Assembly: GCA_020852655.1 (NCBI GenBank)
Contig: JADZAI010000009.1
Span: forward strand, 1-64,000
Length of the DNA: 64,000 bases
Source of the DNA: Alphaproteobacteria bacterium
GTDB lineage: Bacteria > Pseudomonadota > Alphaproteobacteria > Micropepsales > Micropepsaceae
Reading direction: 5' to 3'
Of this stretch, positions 41,175 to 50,649 are shown piece by piece. Under the pieces are notes generated by a model. The model worked only from the letters and a program-made list of their open reading frames with translations. It ran no database searches and had not been told where the DNA came from. Each line of letters begins with the position of its first letter. The stretch's first letter is position 1. The translations under genes and the position numbers were made by a program.

Positions 41175-44100
41175 TCACTGTGCCGCGATGGTGACGCTGC
41201 TCATGGCGGAGCGGCCGGTGATGGTCGGGACATACATGTCCTCGATCATCGCCGCCGGCAGGGCAAAGGTGCCCGGCACGGTGGCGCGGGCGATATAGGC
41301 GAGGCGGAAATTCGGCAGCGCCGTCTTCGCTTCCTCCTCCGGCGACATGCGATACGCCGAGCCGGCGGAGAAGGCGGCGACATAGCGGTCGTCGCGGTTC
41401 TCCTGGATGCTCGTGTAGGTCAGATCGCCGAGCCAGGGATAGATCGACGAGCCGCTCTCGCCCACCTGCACCGCACCTTCGATCTCGAAGCCGGCCGGCA
41501 GCAGGTCGGTGACCGCGAGCTGGTGATACTGGCGATCGGTGAGATTGCCTTCGATCACCACGATGACCTGGTCGTTCTGCCTGAGCGCCGCCATGTTGGC
41601 CGCGCTGCCGTCGAGGTTGCGATAGGTCTTGCGGATCGTCACGCCCTCGGCCGACGGCGGCAGCGGGTTGGCCGGCACGCCGGTCGCCGAAACGGTCCGC
41701 CAGATCGCCCGGTCACCCGCATTGCGGATGGCGACGCCGCCGGAGAGTTCGTTCAGCGCCGGACGCAGCACGACCTGACCCGACGATTCCGCCGCGGTCG
41801 TTCCGGTCACTTCGGCCTTCACCGGCGGGGCGCTGTTCAGCAACCGCCACTGCGCGAGCAACATCCAGGATTTCTCCTGGGTGGTCGTGTAGTTCATGTT
41901 GGTGTCGAAGCCGTTGACCTTGTCGAGCAGCGCCGGGATCAGCGAATCTTCCTTCGCATCCGCCGCCACCGCCGTGAGCCCGGCGACGTCGCGCAGGGCC
42001 GAGCCGTAATAGTCGTAATAGCCGCGGTCCCAGCGCCAGAACGAGCGGTCGATCGGATAGGACGTCGCGATCTCGCGCGCCTTGCCGAAGGCGATGCCGG
42101 CACGGCTGCGGTCGCCGGCCTGCACCAGCGCGCCGCCGATGAAGCCCTGGCTGATCGCCGAGGCGGCATTGGCGCCGGCATTGTCGGCGTAGTAGCGCAG
42201 GTCTCCGACCTGGCCCTGGCCGCCGCGCGCCAGCACGTAGAAGGCATAGGCCCGGGCGTTGTCGCTGTTCGACTCGTCCGTCGCCACCTGGCGCAGATAG
42301 CGCAGGGCGCGCGTCAGGCCCTCTTCGGGAATGACATAGCCCTTGGCCTTGGCCTGCATCAGGAAGTCGGTGGCATAGACCTGGAGGAACTTGTCGGCGT
42401 CGTCGTTATAGGACGACGACCACATGCCGAAGCCGCCGTCCGGGCGCTGCATGTCGAGGACGCGGTCGGCGGCCTCCTGCACGCGATCGGTGATGCGCTT
42501 CTCCTCCTCCAGACCCGCCAGCTTCGCCAGATCGTTCAGATAAACCAGCGGCAGCGCGCGGCTGGTCGTCTGTTCGAGGCAGCCATAGGGATATTTGTCG
42601 AGCCATTTCAGCATGCCTGCGACATTGTCGAAGCCGCGGGCGCCGGAGAGCGTGACCTGGACGCTGGCCGAGCCCGGCGTGAAGGACGACAGGATCGTCG
42701 CCGGCAGGGCATAGCTCGCCCCCGGCTGGATCTGCGCCACGTCGCCGATCGACATCGGAAGCTGGGCCGGGCGGACCTCGATCGGCCATATGCGGTCGAC
42801 CTTGAAGCCGTTCGGACCCGAGATCGCGAGCTTGATGGTCGCGATGCCGGCGCTGCTGGCGTTGATCTTCACCGGCAGCAACTGGCGTTCGCCGGCCGCG
42901 AGCGTCCGCTCGATGCGCGCCGAACCCGGGTCGACGCCGACCGGATCGGTGGCCGAAATCTCCGCCGTGTAGGCGCCGGGGGCGCCGTCGACATTGTGGA
43001 GATTGAAGCCGACGTCGGCGACGTCGCCGGGCGCCAGGAAGCGCGGCAGCACGAGCTCGGCGACCACCGGGTCGCGCACCGTCACCGGCTTCGAGCCGAA
43101 GCCGACGGCCGTGGGCGTCCAGGCGACCGCCATGACGCGCAGCTCGCCGTTGAAGTCGGGGACGTCGAGCGTGACCGTCGCCTTGCCGCCTTCGAGCTTC
43201 ACCGGGCCGGAATAGAGCGCGACCACCTTCTGCGGCACCACGGCAAGGCCGCGGCCGCCGAGCGAGTCGCCGCCGGTGCGCAGTTCGCCCACCTGGTAGC
43301 GCGTCGTCTCGATGAGGCGGCCGTAGTCGTCGCGGATATCGACGCCGAGGCGCCGCTTGCCGAAGAAATACTTGACCGGATCGGGCGTCGGGAAATCGGT
43401 AAGCTGAAGAACGCCTTCATCGATCGCCGCGACCGTGACGTAGCCTTCGCCGCTGGCGTTGGCGACGGTGATCGGCACAGACAGCGGGCCGCGCGGCAGC
43501 ATGCGCTCCGGCGTGCCGACATCGACGGCGAGCGTACGGTCGCTGGCGTCGATGGCGAGATGGACGAGGCCGATCGCCCGGGGCGAGCCCTTGGTCGCAG
43601 CATCGAGCGGGCGGTACATGGTGACGAGGGCGTAGACCCCCGCGCCCCATTCCTTCTTCACCTCGATCGGCAGCGTCGTGCCTTCGGCCTTGATGTCGAT
43701 CTCGCGCGTCTCGAAGACGCGGTCGCCGGCGATGACGACGAGGCCCTTGCCGTCGGTGACGGCGCGGACGTTCAGCACCGCCGTGTCGCCGGACTTGTAG
43801 GCCTGCTTGTCGCTGGAGACGTTGAGGCGGTCCGGGCGGTCCGAGGCGCTGGCGCCCCAGCCGGCCCAGAAGCGCACCGAGGTGCGCGCGCCGGTCGCCG
43901 GGTCGGCGATGGTCAGGCGATAGCTGCCCCAGTCGACGCGCTGGCCGAGCTTGGCCGGCGCGTCCGCCGCGACGTCGAGCTTGCCGCCGTTGACGATGCG
44001 GTCGCGGACGATGCGGTCGTATTTCCACTCGCCGTCGGTCTGGTACCAGCGATAGTCGACGCTCTCGCGGACGAACTCATAGGTCGCGCCCTTGAGCGCG

Positions 44101-46118
44101 ACGGGCTCGCCCTTGTCGTCGACGGCGACGATCTCGAAATTCGCGTCGCTGTTCTCGGCGACCGTCGCGTAGTCGAAGCCCGCGCGGATGCCGATGGCGA
44201 GCGGCCTTGTCTTGACCGGGATGACGATCGTCTCGCCCGTGGTGCGGCCGCCGGGCTCGTAGATCTTCACATCGGCCTTGGCCTCGAGGGGGATCGTCGT
44301 CTGCGAGAGGTCGATGCCGTCGAAGGAGCCGGTCGCGGTCGTCTTGCCTTCCGCGTCGGTCGTGCCGACATCCAGCGTCACCTGCTGCGGGTCCCAGGTC
44401 TCGTCGACCGATCCGAAGGACCAGTCCTTGAACTTCGCGTAGGGCTCGCCGGCGCGCTCGAGCGTCAGCGTGCCTTCGCCGCCGAGGCCCGAAGCGGGGG
44501 CGCCGTAGAGGAAGCGGCTGGTGACGTCGATCGAGACCGGCTGGGCCGGGTCGATCTGCGTCGTTGCCGTCGCAAGCTCGACCTTCAGCTTCTGCGGGAC
44601 GAAGTCCTGCACGTCGAAGGCGACATAGCCGACGGACGAGCCGTTGGGGTCGGTGTAGACCGCCGCGCTCCAGCGCCCGCGCGGCGCGGAGGCCGAGAGG
44701 GTGAAGGGCTGGTAGAGGCCGCCGGCCATGAGCTGATCGACCGTGTAGCGGCGGAACTCCTGGCCGTCCGGCTTGGAGACGATCACGGTGACCGGCGCGC
44801 TCGGGATGGCGTTGGTCTCGCGGTCGCGCAGCAAGGCGTTCAGGTGCACCGTTTCGCCCGGGCGATAGATGCCGCGGTCGAGATAGACGAAGCCGTCGAT
44901 GTTGCCGGCGGCGGCGCGGCCGTCGACGCCGCGGTCGGAGAGGTCGAAGGCCGAGCGGCGCAGGTCGATATAGGCGAAGTCCTTGCCGTCGCCGTTATAG
45001 GCCATGACGACGGCGGGCGTGTCGCCGCCGGCGCCGCGCAGCAGGCCGCCTTCGAAGACGACCTTGCCGTCGCTCTCGGTGGTGCCTTCGCCGAGGATCT
45101 CGTTGTTCTGCGCGACGAGCTGGAGCTTCACGCCCGCCTGCGGCGTCGCCGTCGCGAAGGAGCGCGCGAAGACGGTCAGCCCGTCATAGGCCTTGAAGCT
45201 GGTGAGGGCGATGTCGGTGTTGATGATCCACTGGCCCGCCATCGGGGTCCAGTATTCGTCGTCGCCTTCCTTGCGGTTCTTGTCCTTGGCGAGGATCAGA
45301 TAGACGCCCGGCTTCATCGCCGGCAGGGCATCGGTGATGGCGAAGCTGGTGGTGACCGCCTGGTTCTTGACGTTGGCAACGGCCATCTCGCCGCTCCACA
45401 CGGTGGAGCCCTGCGAATTCTCGTAGGTGCCGGCGTCGTATTCATAGATTTCGCGCTGGTCGAGGACATAGTCCTGGAGCTGCGACAGGAGGCGGTCGCC
45501 GACGCGGATGACCTTGATGGAGACGGCGTCGACATTGACCGTCGTGACCGGCACGCCGTCGGCGCTGTCGCGCGGCAGGATGAAGCCGGCGCCGAAGGCG
45601 ACGGTCGGGTCCTGGTCGCGGAGCTGGACCGGTATGGTCTCGTCCTCGGCCGTCTTTTCGCCGCTCGCGGCGGGGAGGCCGGCGCGGATGGTCAGCGCAT
45701 AGGTCTGGTTGAACTGGAGCCCGGCGATGCAGAGGCGGTCCTTGCTCGGCCGGACGGCGATCTGGGCCCCCGGGTCGAACTGGAGATAGTCCTCGTAGCG
45801 GACGCTGCCGTCGGCCACGAAGTCGCGGGTGAAGACGAGGCAGGCTTCCGGCTGGTCGCCGGTCGTCTCGATCTCCAGGCGGCGGAAGGCGAAGTCGATC
45901 TCCTTGGGGGCCGTGTAGGGCTCGCGCGCCTTGGCCGGCGTGACGACTTCGCCGGCCGGCGCCGGCGCCGGCGTCGGGCCGGAGGGCGTGTCGGTTCCGG
46001 CGATGGGTGTCGGCGTCGGCGAGCCGGGGCCGTTGCCGCCCGGCATGTATTTCGTGCCGATGAAGAAGCCGCCCGCGAGCGCGACGAGCACAAGCAGAAT
46101 CGCAACTATGCGCTGCAT
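41175..46118 (-). CDS. Bacterial alpha-2-macroglobulin (YfhM type), 1647 aa
   Basis: A large periplasmic protease trap. The N-terminus has a membrane anchor/signal (MQRIVAILLVLVALAGGFFIG) and a Gly/Pro/Thr linker, followed by several macroglobulin-like domains. The thioester motif CLEQ (Cys1180, in YGCLEQTTSR) is intact, so it can trap proteases covalently. The late segment with KTYRNLDG and GFEIEG is the C-terminal receptor-binding-like domain. The start ATG follows a CAGGGGGATT binding site. It forms an operon with pbpC, which would repair the wall when the trap is sprung, an interpretation known for E. coli homologues. Confidence 0.93.
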   Translation of the reverse strand: MQRIVAILLVLVALAGGFFIGTKYMPGGNGPGSPTPTPIAGTDTPSGPTPAPAPAGEVVTPAKAREPYTAPKEIDFAFRRLEIETTGDQPEACLVFTRDFVADGSVRYEDYLQFDPGAQIAVRPSKDRLCIAGLQFNQTYALTIRAGLPAASGEKTAEDETIPVQLRDQDPTVAFGAGFILPRDSADGVPVTTVNVDAVSIKVIRVGDRLLSQLQDYVLDQREIYEYDAGTYENSQGSTVWSGEMAVANVKNQAVTTSFAITDALPAMKPGVYLILAKDKNRKEGDDEYWTPMAGQWIINTDIALTSFKAYDGLTVFARSFATATPQAGVKLQLVAQNNEILGEGTTESDGKVVFEGGLLRGAGGDTPAVVMAYNGDGKDFAYIDLRRSAFDLSDRGVDGRAAAGNIDGFVYLDRGIYRPGETVHLNALLRDRETNAIPSAPVTVIVSKPDGQEFRRYTVDQLMAGGLYQPFTLSASAPRGRWSAAVYTDPNGSSVGYVAFDVQDFVPQKLKVELATATTQIDPAQPVSIDVTSRFLYGAPASGLGGEGTLTLERAGEPYAKFKDWSFGSVDETWDPQQVTLDVGTTDAEGKTTATGSFDGIDLSQTTIPLEAKADVKIYEPGGRTTGETIVIPVKTRPLAIGIRAGFDYATVAENSDANFEIVAVDDKGEPVALKGATYEFVRESVDYRWYQTDGEWKYDRIVRDRIVNGGKLDVAADAPAKLGQRVDWGSYRLTIADPATGARTSVRFWAGWGASASDRPDRLNVSSDKQAYKSGDTAVLNVRAVTDGKGLVVIAGDRVFETREIDIKAEGTTLPIEVKKEWGAGVYALVTMYRPLDAATKGSPRAIGLVHLAIDASDRTLAVDVGTPERMLPRGPLSVPITVANASGEGYVTVAAIDEGVLQLTDFPTPDPVKYFFGKRRLGVDIRDDYGRLIETTRYQVGELRTGGDSLGGRGLAVVPQKVVALYSGPVKLEGGKATVTLDVPDFNGELRVMAVAWTPTAVGFGSKPVTVRDPVVAELVLPRFLAPGDVADVGFNLHNVDGAPGAYTAEISATDPVGVDPGSARIERTLAAGERQLLPVKINASSAGIATIKLAISGPNGFKVDRIWPIEVRPAQLPMSIGDVAQIQPGASYALPATILSSFTPGSASVQVTLSGARGFDNVAGMLKWLDKYPYGCLEQTTSRALPLVYLNDLAKLAGLEEEKRITDRVQEAADRVLDMQRPDGGFGMWSSSYNDDADKFLQVYATDFLMQAKAKGYVIPEEGLTRALRYLRQVATDESNSDNARAYAFYVLARGGQGQVGDLRYYADNAGANAASAISQGFIGGALVQAGDRSRAGIAFGKAREIATSYPIDRSFWRWDRGYYDYYGSALRDVAGLTAVAADAKEDSLIPALLDKVNGFDTNMNYTTTQEKSWMLLAQWRLLNSAPPVKAEVTGTTAAESSGQVVLRPALNELSGGVAIRNAGDRAIWRTVSATGVPANPLPPSAEGVTIRKTYRNLDGSAANMAALRQNDQVIVVIEGNLTDRQYHQLAVTDLLPAGFEIEGAVQVGESGSSIYPWLGDLTYTSIQENRDDRYVAAFSAGSAYRMSPEEEAKTALPNFRLAYIARATVPGTFALPAAMIEDMYVPTITGRSAMSSVTIAAQ

Positions 46119-46458
46119 AGAATCCCCCTGGAGATACGCATCGCGGCTCGTTCCGCGGGCCGCGCCAGACTCAAAAAAGCAGACGGACACTAGAATCCCT
46201 TCATCCACTTGTCGCGAGGCGTTCGGCCGCAGGCGGCCGATACCTTTCGACGAAGCCCCACAGGATGCGCGGGAATCCGGAAAATCCGCGCCGCGATGCG
46301 AGGCAACAATCGTGACCGGATTGCGGCAACCCGGCGGCAAAGCCGCGGCGGTCGCGAATGTCGCAGGGTGCGGGCCTTGCCTGCCGCAGGAGTCAGGAGA
46401 AAGCTGACGTTACGGCGTCCAGACCGCGGGCCCGAGGGCGCCGCCTCCGGAGGGGACC
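46119..46458. other. 340-base intergenic region between divergent genes
   Basis: It holds the promoters of the alpha-2-macroglobulin (leftward) and the 38-residue repeat protein (rightward). A ribosome binding site CCGGAGGGGACC precedes the rightward ATG. I see inverted segments (GCCGCAGGCGGC and CCGGCGGCAAAGCCGCGG) but no defined operator, and no coding sequence that looks real. Confidence 0.5.
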
Positions 46459-47862
46459 ATGCGCATCTCGCTTGCCGCCGTCCTGGCGATCGTCGCCGCA
46501 GCGCTGTTCGGAGGCCAGCCCGCGCGGGCCCTCGACATCGTGGCGGCCGAGATGCAGCCGCTCGACCTCGAAATCGCCAACGCCAATCTCGTGCTCGCCG
46601 AGATCGACCGGCAGGCGCAGGCCCGCGTCCAGTATCTCTCCGCCTGGATCACCTGGTGGACCTCGGTGAAGGAGATGGCCACCGAAACCGGCACCAAGAT
46701 GATGAAGACGCTCGACGAGCGGATCGAGCAGATCCAGAAGGCGGCCGGATTGTTGAGCCAGCTCTCTGTCGAGAGCCCGGACCAGCAGCGGAGCCTGCCC
46801 GGCTTCGGCTGGAACAACACCGCAACGCTCGCCCAGCTCGCCTATACGGCGCAGCAGGAGAAGGAAAAATGGGCGAAGCTGATCGCCGAGGGCAAGGCGA
46901 GCTGGCACATCGCCGCCGCGGGCTGGGTGACCGGGGAGATGATCCAGGGCCAGATCGACAGCCTCCAGCAGCAGATCGCGGACATCAACCAGGGCGTCCG
47001 CGACGGCACATGGACGACCTTCATCGGCGGCCTCGGCTGGGTGAAGGGTGCCGATTACCGCGGGAAGATCGCGGCCGCCGAAGAGCGCAAGGCCGCCATC
47101 CGCAAGCTGGTCACCGACGGCGACTACGAGGTGGTCATACCCGGCCTCGGACCGCGGACGCGCAAGCGGCTGGAGGCCGAGATCGCCGCGGCGGAGGAAG
47201 AGGTGGCGCGGCGCCGTGCGGCCGCCGCGGCGGGCGACGTCCAGATCAACCATCCGCTCATCGGCACCTACATGACGCTGAACCAGCTCCGCGATTCGCT
47301 GGCCGAGGGCGAGAAGGCCTACACCGTCATGAAGGCGACGGTGAATGACGGTCTCTACCAGTTCTGGGTGGTCGAACTCGGCTGGGGCCGGCGCATCGAC
47401 CTGGAAGGCAAGGTGAGCGCGCTGGAGGCGACGATCGCCAATATCCAGGCGGCGGCCGAAGGCGGCGAATATCGCGCGGACACGCCGCTCGGCTGGGTCA
47501 CCCGCAAGGAGGCCGAGGCGACGCTTGAAAGCATTTCCAAGCAGCTCGCCAATCCGGCGCTCGACCAGAAGGGCCGCGAATATCTCGCGAAGATGATGGA
47601 GAAGGCCCAGAAGGCGCTGGGCGAGATTCAGGCGATTTCGGCCTTCGACCTGCTGATCAACGCGATGGAGAAGAACAAATGGTCGGCGGTCATCACCGGG
47701 CTGCTGAAGCTGGCGCGCACGGATTTCGAGAAGCGTGACCTGGAGCGGTCGCAGAAGGAGAAGCTGATCGCCGAGTATCCGGCGGAAATGGCCGTGTCGA
47801 TCAAGCAGGCGGAGGCGTGGCTCGAACGGCTGCGGGCGGCGCGGGAGTGGATCCCGGGCTGA
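46459..47862 (+). CDS. Exported protein built of seven 38-residue repeats, 467 aa
   Basis: A signal peptide ends in ARA (about residue 24). Residues 117-382 hold seven tandem units starting at Gly117, 155, 193, 231, 269, 308 and 345, spaced by 38, 38, 38, 38, 39 and 37. A typical unit begins G-W-V-T/K, has a helix with Ile/Val at position 12 and E/Q-rich heptad residues, then D-G-x-Y/W at 28-31 and ends P-x-L before the next G-W. The flanks (25-110 and 385-460) are also helical. I do not recognise a family. It may form a coiled rod or solenoid in the periplasm. It is monocistronic, with a strong GGAGGGG site. Confidence 0.85.
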   Translation: MRISLAAVLAIVAAALFGGQPARALDIVAAEMQPLDLEIANANLVLAEIDRQAQARVQYLSAWITWWTSVKEMATETGTKMMKTLDERIEQIQKAAGLLSQLSVESPDQQRSLPGFGWNNTATLAQLAYTAQQEKEKWAKLIAEGKASWHIAAAGWVTGEMIQGQIDSLQQQIADINQGVRDGTWTTFIGGLGWVKGADYRGKIAAAEERKAAIRKLVTDGDYEVVIPGLGPRTRKRLEAEIAAAEEEVARRRAAAAAGDVQINHPLIGTYMTLNQLRDSLAEGEKAYTVMKATVNDGLYQFWVVELGWGRRIDLEGKVSALEATIANIQAAAEGGEYRADTPLGWVTRKEAEATLESISKQLANPALDQKGREYLAKMMEKAQKALGEIQAISAFDLLINAMEKNKWSAVITGLLKLARTDFEKRDLERSQKEKLIAEYPAEMAVSIKQAEAWLERLRAAREWIPG

Positions 47863-47866
47863 CGCT

Positions 47867-48883
47867 TCAGGCTGCCTTGGAGACGACGGCGGCGAGGAGG
47901 TCGATCTTGCGGGGCGACTTGGCCTTCAGGCGCTTCAGCTTGCCGCTCTCGAAGGCGTCGACCACGCTGTCGTGGACATAGCTCTTGCGGCAGACGGTAG
48001 GCGTGTTGGCGAGTTCTTCGGCGGCGCCGGCAATCGCTTCCTTGACCTGGCGCTTGCGCCCCGCGACCGAGGGCAGCGGATCGACCGCGGCGAGGCGATC
48101 GGCGACGAGGCTGGAGGCGAGCAGCGTGCGGAAATCCTTCAGCGTGATGTCGCAGTCCGCGATGTCCTTCAGATAGGCGTTCACGTCGGCGGCGCGCAGG
48201 CGGCAGACGCCGCCGTCGGCGGCGCGATACTGAAAGAGGCGCCGGCCGGAGAGCTTGCGCAGCACGCCCAGCGCGCGGCAGAGGCGCGGCGATTTGGCGC
48301 CCTTCTCGATCTGCCTGCCGCCCTTGCCGCGGAACGACAGCGTGAGGGCGCCGTCGACACAGCGCGCGTTGGATTTCAGCAGGGTCGTCGCGCCGCGGCT
48401 GCCGCTGAGGCTTTCATAGCGCTCGCCGCCAGCCCGGATGGCAGTGTGCGACACCAGTTCGACGCAGCAGGCGAGCGCCAGCGCCTTGGTGGGCTCATCG
48501 GAGCCAAGGTCACGGGCGAGCGCGCGGCGCAGCTTGGGCAGGTTTTCGGCCATCGTCGCGAGGCGTTTTGCCTTGCGCTGCTCGCGCAGCGTCTCCCATT
48601 CGGGATGGTAGCGATACTGCGTGCGCCCGGCCGCATCGCGGCCGATGGCCTGGAGATGGCCGCGCGGGTCGGCGGCATAGCGGACGTCGTCATAGGCCGG
48701 CGGGACAGCGAGGCCGTTCAGGCGGTCGACGGTTGCGGGGTCGGTGATGCGGGTCCCGTCGGCCTTGTGGAAGGCGTAGCCCTTGCCGCTCGCCTTGCGC
48801 GTGATGGGGAGCGCGCTGCGCGCCAGATGGACGAGGCCGAGGCTCTTCATCAGCCGCCGGACTTCTGTTTGACGCGTCGCCAT
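47867..48883 (-). CDS. DNA topoisomerase IB (eukaryotic/poxvirus-like), 338 aa
   Basis: Type IB enzyme that nicks one strand through a 3'-phosphotyrosine bond. The nucleophile is Tyr302 in CRKSYVH; other active-site blocks are AIRAGGERYES (Arg), LSFRGKGG (Lys loop) and LKDFRTLLAS. An N-terminal DNA-cap domain (VPPAYDDVRYAADPRGHLQAIG split) precedes the catalytic part. Bacterial IB enzymes of this size are widespread in alphaproteobacteria. It converges on the repeat protein with a four-base gap. Confidence 0.94.
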   Translation of the reverse strand: MATRQTEVRRLMKSLGLVHLARSALPITRKASGKGYAFHKADGTRITDPATVDRLNGLAVPPAYDDVRYAADPRGHLQAIGRDAAGRTQYRYHPEWETLREQRKAKRLATMAENLPKLRRALARDLGSDEPTKALALACCVELVSHTAIRAGGERYESLSGSRGATTLLKSNARCVDGALTLSFRGKGGRQIEKGAKSPRLCRALGVLRKLSGRRLFQYRAADGGVCRLRAADVNAYLKDIADCDITLKDFRTLLASSLVADRLAAVDPLPSVAGRKRQVKEAIAGAAEELANTPTVCRKSYVHDSVVDAFESGKLKRLKAKSPRKIDLLAAVVSKAA

Positions 48884-49002
48884 GCCTGGAACCCGATACG
48901 GTGCACCAGTCCGAAACGTCGCGCCATGGTTCGCGTTCCGTGCTGCGCCGCATGCGCAAAAGAACCCGGTTGCATGCGGCGGGCCGACCCTGTACGCAGC
49001 GC

Positions 49003-49116
49003 GCCGTCATCTGGGGAGTAGCCAGCCGCCGCAAGGCGGGCCTTCGCGTCAACATACTCGGCCGAGAGGCCGTGGCGCGGAGGGGTCGGGAGACCGATCG
49101 GGCGAGACCAATGGCA
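49003..49116 (+). promoter_or_regulatory. yybP-ykoY (manganese) riboswitch
   Basis: The conserved blocks of this Mn2+-sensing RNA are present in order: TCATCTGGGGAGTAGCC (GGGGAGTAG at 49013), GTCAACATACTCGGCC at 49049, and GGGCGAGACCAATGGC at about 49100. The first and last are the strongly conserved internal loops that bind metal, and a variable stem (GCCGCCGCAAGGCGGGC) sits between. It lies 75 bases upstream of a TMEM165/GDT1 gene, a family of Mn2+/Ca2+ transporters known to follow this RNA. Confidence 0.9.
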
Positions 49117-49131
49117 TCGGGTTTCCGCTTT

Positions 49132-49178
49132 CGCCGGGCGGGACGCCTGATGTCGTTGGCTCAACGTACCGCCCGGCC
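49132..49178 (+). promoter_or_regulatory. Possible expression-platform hairpin of the riboswitch
   Basis: CCGGGCGG at 49134-49141 can pair with CCGCCCGG at 49169-49176, the second arm ending 15 bases before the start codon. No T-run follows, so control may be at translation. This pairing is inferred from sequence only. Confidence 0.4.
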
Positions 49179-49191
49179 CGGATAGCTGTTC

Positions 49192-49761
49192 ATGGAAGCC
49201 CTGCTCACCTCCACCGCCGTCGTCGCGCTCGCCGAAATGGGCGACAAGACGCAGCTTCTCGCGATCGTGCTCGCGACCCGCTTCAAGCGGCCCTGGCCGA
49301 TCATCGCCGGCATCTTCGCGGCGACGGTCGCCAATCATTTCTGCGCGGCTCTGGTGGGCGCGCAGGCCGCCGACTGGCTCCAGGGGGACTGGTTCCGCTA
49401 CCTGATCGCGCTCTCCTTCATCGCGATGGGCGCCTGGACGCTGATCCCCGACAAGCTGGACGACGTGGGCGACAAGCCCTCGCGCTTCGGCGCCTTCCTG
49501 ACGACGACGATCGCCTTCTTCCTGGTCGAGATGGGCGACAAGACCCAGATCGCGACGATCGCGCTCGGCGCCCGCTTCCATGATGTCGTCCCGGTCACGC
49601 TGGGGACGACGCTGGGCATGATGCTGGCCAACGTGCCCGCCGTGTTCCTGGGCAACGAACTCATCAAGCGCGTGCCGCTGAACGCGGTGCGGATCGTCGC
49701 CGCCCTGCTCTTCCTGGGCATCGGGCTGTGGCTGCTGCTGGAGACGGCGGGCGCGTTCTGA
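49192..49761 (+). CDS. TMEM165/GDT1 family (UPF0016) cation exporter, 189 aa
   Basis: Two inverted copies of the family motif E-x-G-D-K-T appear, Glu15-Met-Gly-Asp-Lys-Thr and Glu113-Met-Gly-Asp-Lys-Thr, each in a membrane helix. Six hydrophobic segments give the known two-fold topology. Bacterial members (MneA/Mnx) export Mn2+. The upstream yybP-ykoY riboswitch strongly supports Mn2+ as the cargo: the gene should be turned on when manganese is in excess. Confidence 0.92.
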   Translation: MEALLTSTAVVALAEMGDKTQLLAIVLATRFKRPWPIIAGIFAATVANHFCAALVGAQAADWLQGDWFRYLIALSFIAMGAWTLIPDKLDDVGDKPSRFGAFLTTTIAFFLVEMGDKTQIATIALGARFHDVVPVTLGTTLGMMLANVPAVFLGNELIKRVPLNAVRIVAALLFLGIGLWLLLETAGAF

Positions 49762-49801
49762 GCGCGGCCATGCGCCGGCGAGGCCGGCGCATGGCAAGAT
49801 C

Positions 49802-50578
49802 TCAGCGCTGCGTCATGCCGCCGTCGACGACCATCTCCATGCCGGTGATGAAGGCGGACTTGTCGGACGCAAGAAAGACGATGGCGTCGGCGATCTCGGT
49901 CGGCTTGCCGAGGCGGCCGAGCGGATGCATCGCGGCGACGTTGCTGCGCGAGACGTCCGGATCGTTGACGCCGCCGCCGCCGGCGAATTCGGTGATGACC
50001 TGGCCGCCCATCAAGGTGTCGATGACGCCGGGGTGGACCGAGTTCACGCGAATCTTCAGCGGCGCCACCTCCAGCGCGATGCTCTTGGTCATCAGCCGCA
50101 CCGCGCCCTTCGACGCGTTGTAGGCGACGACACCGGGAGAGCCCTTCAGCCCCGCCACCGACGACAGGTTGATGATCGCACCGCCGCCTTCCCACTGATG
50201 GGCGCGCTCGGCGATCGCCGGGACGGCGTGCTTCATGCCGAGGAAGACTCCGTCGACATTCACCGCCTGCATGCGGCGGAAGCGTTCGAGGTCGGTCTGG
50301 AGCAGCGGCGCGACCCAGAAGACGCCGGCGTTGTTGACCAGGATGTCGAGCCCGCCGAACTGGGTCTTGGCGAAGGCCACCGCGTCGGCCCAGTCGGCCT
50401 CGACGGTGACGTCGTGTTTCAGGAAGGCGCCGCCGATCTCCTTGGCGACTTCGCTGCCGTCGATCACGTCGGTGATGACGACCGACGCCCCTTCCTTGGC
50501 CAGGGCGCGCGCGGTGGCCGCGCCGATGCCGCGCGCCCCGCCCGATACCAGGGCGACGCGTCCCTTCAAGCTGCTCAT
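49802..50578 (-). CDS. SDR family oxidoreductase, 258 aa
   Basis: A classical short-chain dehydrogenase. Cofactor motif VSGGARGIGAA at the N-terminus, NNAG at about 85, and the catalytic pair in AYNASKGAV (Tyr-x-x-x-Lys) are intact. The C-terminal FITGMEMVVDGGM is typical of the steroid/3-oxoacyl-type subgroup. Divergent from the Rieske gene; the shared 121-base gap holds the palindrome described below, so it may be controlled with the catabolic operon. Confidence 0.9.
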   Translation of the reverse strand: MSSLKGRVALVSGGARGIGAATARALAKEGASVVITDVIDGSEVAKEIGGAFLKHDVTVEADWADAVAFAKTQFGGLDILVNNAGVFWVAPLLQTDLERFRRMQAVNVDGVFLGMKHAVPAIAERAHQWEGGGAIINLSSVAGLKGSPGVVAYNASKGAVRLMTKSIALEVAPLKIRVNSVHPGVIDTLMGGQVITEFAGGGGVNDPDVSRSNVAAMHPLGRLGKPTEIADAIVFLASDKSAFITGMEMVVDGGMTQR

Positions 50579-50649
50579 GAATTCTCCTCCCGATGGTGTG
50601 TGTGCGGCGACAGCGTGCGTGGCCGCCGGGGGCTTGTCAATCGGGCGGC

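Noticed and set aside
38841-46193. A 2450-codon open frame on the plus strand, antisense to pbpC and the alpha-2-macroglobulin gene
   Set aside because: It runs opposite two clear genes and across the gap between them. Its product is a repetitive Arg/Asp/Ala/Val mixture with no domain. Long stop-free antisense frames are expected in DNA this GC-rich with strong third-position bias.
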